Shown: one piece after another, positions 57,501 to 64,000 of the stretch | Numbering within the stretch: position 1 is the first letter of the stretch | Layout of the letters: every line of letters begins with the position of its first letter | Assembly (NCBI RefSeq): GCF_023856365.1 | Contig: NC_064540.1 | Location: forward strand, 10,197,691 to 10,261,690 | DNA from: Brienomyrus brachyistius | Taxonomy: Eukaryota; Chordata; Actinopteri; Osteoglossiformes; Mormyridae | Direction: 5' to 3' | DNA length: 64,000 nt | Position numbers and translations under genes: made by a program | Notes under the pieces: generated by a model | Databases searched by the model: none | What the model was told of the DNA's origin: nothing | The model's input: only the letters and a program-made list of their open reading frames with translations

Positions 57501-60078
57501 ATGCCGTCAGTAATTGGCATACGTTACCTTTTAATACTGACATACAGCTGTTTGTTACTAAACCATGGGATGATTACTGCAAGCAGAGTTGATCCTCCTT
57601 TGAACCTCGGAGAAGCTATTCGGAAGAGCGATGACCGAGACCAAAATGCGGAGAGAAATGGTTTCGGCAGGTTACAAATGGGTCGCAGCTCTCTGATGCC
57701 ACCCAGTGCTGGGAATGCGACTAACGCTATCGAGGCAGCTAACGGGAGTCTGGTTTATGGTCATGGTTACCAGTCGGACCAGGTTCTTTACAAAGGTTGT
57801 GGTTACTATATGTTTAGGGGGGTCTATTGTGTGGTGAAAATGCTCACTATTTGGAGGGTTTCTAGTCTCTGGGATAATGCAGAACATCCTGTGATTACTA
57901 GAGTGTGTCTTGCAGGTGATCAGGAGAGACTGGAGCAGTTGGGGCTGTCAGTGCAGTGTGGCCATGATGGCATGTCATTGAAATTGAGGGGAAATAAGGT
58001 TTCCCACCTGCGGGTGGGTAGAGGTGAGTGACTTGAGGTGGTGAATTTTCAGTTATTGATCCCTTTGTGGCTTATAGTGGTATGGTGACTGTCCTGTAGA
58101 TGGTGCCCCAGCAGTACCCCTGTCACAGCTGCCTTCCCACTGTGGCTTCTCTGTCAGACGGGCACGACGAGATGCAACACTGGTGGCTCCCTATAATGGC
58201 TGCTATGTGACCAGACGGGTGTGTTATTGCCATGTAGCCCCATGATTTCCCCCCCCCCCCCCCCATAGCTACGGCTTTCAAATGATTCTCGTTCCTTGTG
58301 TTCGATCTCAGCGTGGCTATTATACCCTGCCACTGCAAGTCTGGGGGATTCCTGTAATGATGTCCTGTCCTGAGAGTTCCCCCTCTCCCCCTACGGTCTC
58401 CTGTGGCTCCTCCAGTATGGTGGTTAAGCTGGAGGGGGCTGTAACAGAAGAGCTTAGTGTAAAGGGTGAGTGAAATTCAACTTTGCATGAAGTACAACCA
58501 CTTGGACAATATGTGGTCACATATAGTGATATGCTGCAAATGGCTGGGCAATGTGTATATTGAAGAATCATCCCATGTATTTCTAGTGATGTACAGCAAT
58601 ATCAGGAGAGTGTATTTGTACACTGTACAGAACCCCATATGAAGTGTAACTGAACTTGGTGGGGAAAGCAGTTCATGATTGTGGGTGGAAACAAGGGTGT
58701 GCTCAAATTTCTCTGCAGCTGTGGTCACAAGATTCATGACTGAATCTTGTTTAGCCATTTCTTTGGGTCTCAACCGTGTCTGGCCTCTTTCTCTAACTCA
58801 AGGATTAATGGTACTTGACCAAGTACTGGCTAATGCATGTTGGGAGTGCTTAAGATGGTGACAGGGATGCGTTTCTGCAGCTTGGCTTTGTATGTGTACA
58901 GGATGACATTGGTTTTACTGAACACATGGCTGGGTTTCATGCTCAGTTAAGCAAGCTGTGGCTCCTTGGATCCCCACATCAGCATTAACCACTGGGTTGT
59001 TGCTACAGTGAGTGGCTCATGGGAACCCCTGCTGGCAGTCTGTGGGAAATGTGGTTACAACGTGGACCAAGGCCCTGGACAGCTGCTTATTACAGTTCCC
59101 TTTACCACACCCTGTGTGGAGCTGAGGGTAAGCTGTGCTCGTCAATATGATGTGATCATTAATGGGTTGACATTGGTGTGGTGGAATGGTCATGCTTAAC
59201 CTTGATGGGACACACGGTGCCGGACCTTCTGAGAGGATGCAAGTACAGAACTTGCTGAAGTAAATGCAAGGCACACATTTCATTAGATGCAATGCTTCCA
59301 GCCTATGTCAGTCTTTCCATAGTTCTGAGTATCTACTAGATCAACTAGGCAAGCAAAGCACTTGGACATGGAGCCAGAAGTGTTCCACATCTAGACACAG
59401 GTTTGACAAGTGGAATTGCTTAACCAGTTTATTATTTTTTTATTTTTTTGGTCCTAGGACTCAGGCCCTACCTTGAGGCTGCGTTCTGCAGGTGGAGAGA
59501 TGACCCTGGTGTGCCCTTTGACAAGTACTCCTACTCCAGCTACACCTTTGATATATTTCCCATACTATACCATTACTACTCCAGCACCTACCACATTCCC
59601 ATATCCTAAATTCCCAGCATTCTACCCGTGGTTTCCTTTTAGCTTGTCAAAAGCTCCAGTTACTACAACTGTTGCTCCCACTGCACTTCCACCTGTGTAT
59701 CCCCTATTTGCTCCCTATCCCATCCCTTACTACCCAGTTACCCCAAAACCTACTCCTGCTGTCCCCAAATACCCCTTTCCATTCTGGTATTTCAAGGGTC
59801 TAACTACCCCAAAACCTACTCCTGCTGTCCCCAAATATCAATTATACCCAAACCCCTATGCCTTCTGGAATTTCAAGGGTCTAACAACCCCAAAACCTAC
59901 TCCTGCTGTCCCCAAATACCCCTTTCCATTCTGGTATTTCAAGGGTCTAACTACCCCAAAACCTACTCCTGCTGTCCCCAAATATCAATTATACCCAAAC
60001 CCCTATGCCTTCTGGAATTTTAATTGGCCTGTAATGCGTCCAGCTACCCCCAAACCCATTACTGCTGGCTGCAGTTGA
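57501..60078 (+). CDS. Secreted ZP-N-like protein with Pro/aromatic repeats, copy C
   Basis: Exons 57501-57821, 57924-58023, 58100-58220, 58269-58465, 59009-59127, 59458-60078 (1479 nt, 492 aa), all in phase. The same architecture as copy B: signal peptide (GIRYLLILTYSCLLLNHG), two cysteine-rich ZP-N-like modules, then a Pro/aromatic tail. The tail has two 49-residue units (TPKPTPAVPKYPFPFWYFKG plus YQLYPNPYAFWNFKGLT) instead of the three or more in B, and its second half unit differs from B. Intron 1 as drawn is 102 nt, a multiple of three and free of stops, so its removal is uncertain. The TGA at 60076-60078 appears premature: 38 further codons in the same frame match the tail kept by copy A. 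Function unknown; oocyte coat role inferred. Confidence 0.75.
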
Positions 60079-60639
60079 CAATTCTACCAAATCCCCCACT
60101 ACGCTTTCTGGTATCCTATGGTCTCAATGATGCATTTGGCTACTGCAAAATCTATTGCCACTTCGACAAAATCCCTTCAGATGGTTCACTAATCAGTTTC
60201 CCCAGTGCCTTCTGTAACACTGCTTTGGGAAAAACCCAGCTACCCCACTATCAACCAGTTTACCCAGTACATGCACTGCAATCTTCGGCTAGGCTTTGCC
60301 CCACAGCTTGCCTTGTGTGCCAGACTGCCAGTCAGGAAGGTGGTCACCATGAATTTTGCTATAGACTCATATTGGGTGGTGCTGTTTAGGGTAGCTTACT
60401 GATGGAATGGATTTGTATTTGCTTCTGAATATTGATGTACTTTAGGCAGTTTGCTTGATTTCCTGAGCAGCTGTGAACCTTAAATGGAATGGTCTATATT
60501 CAACTGCTGTTACTCTGATTTAAATACCTGTAAATGTCTGGCAAATTAAGATTTGCATCAAAAGAATTCAACTGGGAGTACATTCCAGCTATCATCTGAT
60601 TAAGAAATGCCGTTTTCCAGCTGTATCAAACTGGTGCTG

Positions 60640-60645
60640 AATAAA
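60640..60645 (+). terminator. Polyadenylation signal of copy C
   Basis: AATAAA about 560 bp after the stop, matching the position in copy B. Confidence 0.7.
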
Positions 60646-60904
60646 ATTGGTAATATTAAACTTGAGTGGGTTACTTGAAGTGGCACCATCACTCTTCCTT
60701 TGCAGCACTCAAATCCAGCATTCACTTTTTGGGACCACTAGATGGTAGGTGGTGCAAGTTTCTTCTACAAGTAACCTAAACTTGCAGGTTGCTCTCAAAG
60801 CCATTACTTGTTGGACTAAGTTTGCTCAATGTAGTTCCATTAAAAATGAAATTGAATTGTTCGAACTTGATACCAAGTCCAAATTGGCTTTTTTTTTTTT
60901 TTTT

Positions 60905-61015
60905 AGGAACACAAAGATTCACATGACATAAATACTGGTTTGATCCAATTAAAATTAGTATATGCATTGGGCTACATTCTCGTGTATTGTATGAAATCCC
61001 AGTAGATGGACCTCC
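60905..61015 (-). promoter_or_regulatory. Orphan promoter fragment of a fourth family copy
   Basis: AAATACTGGTTTGATCCAAT, TAAAATTAGTATATGCATTG, GGCTACATTCTCGTGTATTG and ATGAAATCCCAGTAGATGGA match, in order, the region from TATA to past the E-box upstream of copies A, B and C, in minus orientation. The E-box itself is lost (CTCGTG). No exon 1 follows; a T-tract and other sequence lie where the gene would be. Confidence 0.7.
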
Positions 61016-61141
61016 TCCTTTAGAATGATAAGTTTTGATTTGCTGGTTGACACAAGCATAAATTTTTCTCCAGTTAGACATTCTGTTCATCTGTTACATT
61101 AACACTTACTAAATGCTTGTAATTGTCAAAAGCCTAAGTTC

Positions 61142-61830
61142 ATGCAGAGTCAATGTGTGTCCTTCATTTTCAAGACATCTGCGATTCACCTTGCATGTGT
61201 CAACTTCTGGGCTAAATCCTGTCTGATGGCAGCCCATTCTTGCATAATTAATGCTTGGAGTTTTTCAGATTTTGTGGGTTTCTGTTTGTACACCTGCCTC
61301 TTGAGGATTGATCGCAAGCTTGTGGGACTAAAGTCTGGGGAGTTTCCTGGACACGGATCCAAAATGTTTCGTTCCCCAGTCCACATCAGTTTTGCCTTAT
61401 GGCACGGTGCTCCGACTTGCTGGAAAAGACATTGCTCATTAAACAGTTCTTGGATGGTTGGGAGAAGTTCCCCTTGGCTGTTTTGGTATCATTCTGTATT
61501 CATGACTGTTCTTAGGCAAAATTGTGAGTGAGCCCACTCTCTTGGCTGAGAAGGAGCCCCATACCTAAATGGTCTCAGGATGCTTAACTGTTGGTCTGAG
61601 ACAGGACTGATGGTAGCACTCTCATCTCCGGACGATCTTTTTCCGGATGCCCCAAACAATCGGAAAGGGGATTCATCAGAGAAAATGACTTTACCCCAGT
61701 CCTCACCAATCATATGCCTTTTTCAGAATATCAGTATGTCCCTGATGTTTTTTTTGGAGTGAAATGGCTTTGCTGCCCTTCTTGACACCAGGCCATCCTC
61801 CAAAAGCCTTTGCCTCACTGTGGGCATAAC
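61142..61830 (-). mobile_element. Tc1-like transposase fragment (minus strand)
   Basis: The minus strand encodes VIFSDESPFRLFG (first-Asp region, about 61690) and CPGNSPDFSPTS (Glu region, about 61340), followed by KSEKLQALIMQEWAAIRQDL. Frames are broken and no clear terminal repeats are seen. A different subfamily from the elements at 51045 and 61850. Confidence 0.75.
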
Positions 61831-61849
61831 CCCTTTTCTCTGCTTGATG

Positions 61850-62325
61850 AATGATGGAGGGCTAATGGTATGGGGCTGTTTTTCAGCAGTTGGGCTATAC
61901 CCCTTAGTTCCAGTGAAGGGAACTCTTAATGCTTCAGCATGCCAAGACATTTTGGACAATTCTATGCTTCCAACATGGTTTGGGGAAGGCCCTTTTCTGT
62001 TCCAGCATGACTGTACCCCAGTGCAAGGTTCATAAAGACATGGTTGGTGAGTTTGTTGCAGAAGAACTTGATAAGCTAGAATGGGGATTGTGAGCCAGGC
62101 CTTCATGTCCAACATCAGTGCCTGACCTCTCAAATGCTCTTCTGGATGAATGGGCAAAAATTCCAGTCCAAAATCTTGTGTAAATCCTTCCCAGAAGAGT
62201 GGCGGCTGTTACAGCTGCTAAGGGCGGATCAACTCCTTATTGATGCCAATGGATTTATTGTCATAATAGTTCCTGTAGGTGTATTGGCCAGATGTCCCAA
62301 TACATTTGTCCATATAGTGTATCTG
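61850..62325 (+). mobile_element. 3' half of a Tc1-like element (plus strand)
   Basis: The + strand reads [40 protein letters not shown], then decayed sequence, ending in TIR-like ATGTCCCAATACATTTGTCC near 62290. It joins head-on to the minus-strand fragment at about 61840, so the 5' half is missing. Confidence 0.75.
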
Positions 62326-62337
62326 TTTGAATGAAAG

Positions 62338-62698
62338 AGGAGGATGGCATGGTGGTGCAGTGGTTAGCACTGTTGCCTCACACCTCTGGGACCCGGGTTC
62401 AAGTCTCAGCCTGGGTCACATGTGTGTGGACTTTGCATGTTCTCCCCATGTTGTCGTGGGGTTTTCTCCGGATACTCCGCTTTCCCCCCACAGTCCAAAA
62501 ACATGCTGAGACTAATTGGAGTTGCTAAATTGCCCGTAGGTGTGCATGTGTGAGTGAATGGTTTGTGAGTGTGCCCTGCGATGGGCTGGCCCCCCATCCT
62601 GGGTTGTTCCCTGCCTCGTGCCCATTGCTTCCGAGATAGGCTCCGGACCCCCCACGACCCAGTAGGATAAGTGGTTTGGAGGCTGGATGGATGAAAGT
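62338..62698 (+). mobile_element. V-SINE-type SINE, well preserved
   Basis: Head GTGGTGCAGTGGTTAGCACT with a B-box-like GGGTTCAAGTC, central block CATGTTCTCCCCATGTTGTC and CCACAGTCCAAAAACATGC, 3' end CCAGTAGGATAAGTGGTTTG and GGATGGATG. The best tRNA-like head of the copies in this window. Confidence 0.9.
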
Positions 62699-62699
62699 G

Positions 62700-63160
62700 G
62701 TGTCATTATGAAATTAAGTCTTCAGTCTAAGAGAGAGACTTAAGACCGTAAAGGTATAGAGTGGGAGGCAGGCAGCTGGTCAGCAAATTATGGGTAAGAT
62801 CTCTGAAATGTGAAGAGACAACCTAACCCAGGCCCGCTCAGAGTCCTCAGAACAGTGATCACTGTGTGATGGAGGGACGTAACCAAAAGTCTCAGCCCCT
62901 GCATGAGTCTCAGACTGCATTTCTCTGTTGCATGGCTAATTCATGCTTAGAGTACCTGTGGTGGTCTGGTTAAAGAACTGTTATTGTGTACGCAAGTATG
63001 GATTAGAGGTGCGAAAGGAACTTGTGGAGTTCTGTAGTTGAGATAAACAAAAAGAAGAAGCGATTATACAATGGCATACGAGTTTGTTCACAATATCTAT
63101 CACCACAGGTTCTATGTTGTGGACTAATTGGCCTAATTTAAGTAGGAAACATACTTTAAT
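62700..63160. other. DNA between SINE and retroelement remnant
   Basis: No feature recognised. Confidence 0.5.
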
Positions 63161-63199
63161 TTTGGTGAATATGAAAATTCCCTTTCTGTGTCAGCCTGA

Positions 63200-64000
63200 C
63201 CAGTTGTGTGAGCTGTGTGAGTGGCAGTGCCGGAAAAGGGGGGGGAAGGGAGAGAAGGAGTAGGAGGAAATGTTTGAAAAATCAGAATCTGAAGCTATTG
63301 AACTAACCATATTATGATTGATCAAAGAACTGCTGCAGCTGCTCCGCTGTCACCAAACCAGTCAAGATGGTATAACGGGAGGAGGGGGGGCTCTATACTC
63401 CACATGTCCTATGCGAAGAAAGGAAAGGTAGAATGGAAGGATTTGGAACCATTAGTGTTGGATTGTGAAAACAGAACAGATTGGATGGTGGGTTACATCA
63501 GATGGGCAAGTGCGCAGTTGGGAAGTTAGACAAGTTGCAAAAGTGAAAAGAATGTCCACATCAGGTGTGGAGAAAAGAGGGAAAAAGAAAACATGCTTTC
63601 CCTGGTTGAGTAACATACCCGATTGTCTGATGGCAAAGGGGAAGAATGATTTTTGACAGCGGTCCCTGGTTGTTTAACCCAAGAAAATTGCAGTATTGTT
63701 TGTCCAAGGAGGCTAAGGAGGGAATAAAAGATATACATGCAGATTTGGTGAATGGGGGGGTGTATAAAATCATATAATACCCCATCAATTCTCCAATATT
63801 ACTAGTGAAAAGGGCGTATGGGACATGGCCATTTGTGCAGGATTTGAGAGGCACCTATCATGCCCTGTCCAATGCCCATACTGTCCTCGATACCAGTAAA
63901 GGCTAAGTGGTTCACTGTGATTGATTTGGCTAATACATATTTCTCCATACCAGTGCGACCTTATTCTCAGTACTGGTTTGCCTTTACTTTCCAAGGAAAG
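63200..64000 (+). pseudogene. Endogenous retrovirus-like pol fragment, runs off the window
   Basis: On the + strand from about 63785 to the edge, the start of a retroviral-type reverse transcriptase is visible in broken frames: SPILLVKRAYGTWPFVQDLR, then DLANTYFSIPV and a final FAFTFQGK-like end. These are the fingers/palm blocks before the catalytic YXDD, which would lie beyond the window. Stops and frame changes interrupt it, so this copy is not functional as seen. The sequence from 63200 to 63780 has short open frames probably from the upstream part of the same element but without a recognisable domain. Confidence 0.6.

Larger units (their letters stand above)
57306..60755 (+). repeat. Inverted duplication, right arm (contains copy C)
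   Basis: Reverse-complement match to 46595-50252, covering promoter, six exons, introns and 3' UTR. Shorter mainly because exon 6 has fewer tandem repeats. Confidence 0.92.

Noticed and set aside
60169..60402. Open frames after the copy C stop (QPVYPVHALQS and ITLLWEKPSYP frames)
   Set aside because: The two frames contradict each other and copy B does not keep either; treated as 3' UTR, apart from the 38-codon tail reported separately.

Overview
This 64-kb window is eukaryotic, and the sequence points to a ray-finned (teleost-type) fish. Genes are split by GT-AG introns. The intergenic DNA is AT-rich and full of Tc1/mariner elements, V-SINE-type SINEs, fish LINE, hAT-like and LTR-retroelement debris and microsatellites. 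The recognisable genes are vertebrate-specific (IL-17 receptors, oocyte linker histone, TMCC). I cannot name the species.

Layout. (1) 1.9-7.5 kb, + strand: the 3' part of il17re; six exons join in phase, and the 5' exons lie upstream or were not found. (2) 10.9-12.5 kb: an almost complete IR/DR-type Tc1 transposon whose transposase is broken by one stop codon. (3) 16.4-25.8 kb, + strand: a complete 16-exon il17rc (664 codons). (4) 28.1-29.3 kb, + strand: a five-exon oocyte-type linker histone H1 (h1-8/h1m-like, 249 aa). (5) 36.1-30.8 kb, - strand: a four-coding-exon tmcc1-like gene (475 aa), convergent with the histone. (6) 40-61 kb: a small family of secreted, probably egg-coat-related proteins (two cysteine-rich ZP-N-like modules plus Pro/aromatic tandem repeats). 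It comprises pseudogene copy A (-), intact copy B (-, 570 aa), copy C (+, 492 aa) and an orphan promoter of a fourth copy. B and C form a head-to-head inverted duplication with arms of about 3.5 kb around a 7-kb spacer of transposon debris. (7) 61-64 kb: Tc1 mosaics, a SINE and, at the edge, a retrovirus-like pol fragment.

How the genes relate. IL-17RE and IL-17RC are single-pass receptors that signal through intracellular SEFIR domains; they are also adjacent in human (3p25). The H1-8/TMCC1 pair matches human 3q22, so this fish region joins two blocks that are separate in human. The histone is expected to be oocyte-expressed. Copies A, B and C share an E-box/CCAAT/TATA promoter of the kind used by zona pellucida genes, so the right half of the window may hold several oocyte-expressed genes. 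That last step is inference from sequence only.

The strongest candidate for something undescribed is the inverted ZP-N-like/Pro-aromatic repeat family at 40-61 kb, where intact, decaying and promoter-only copies coexist.
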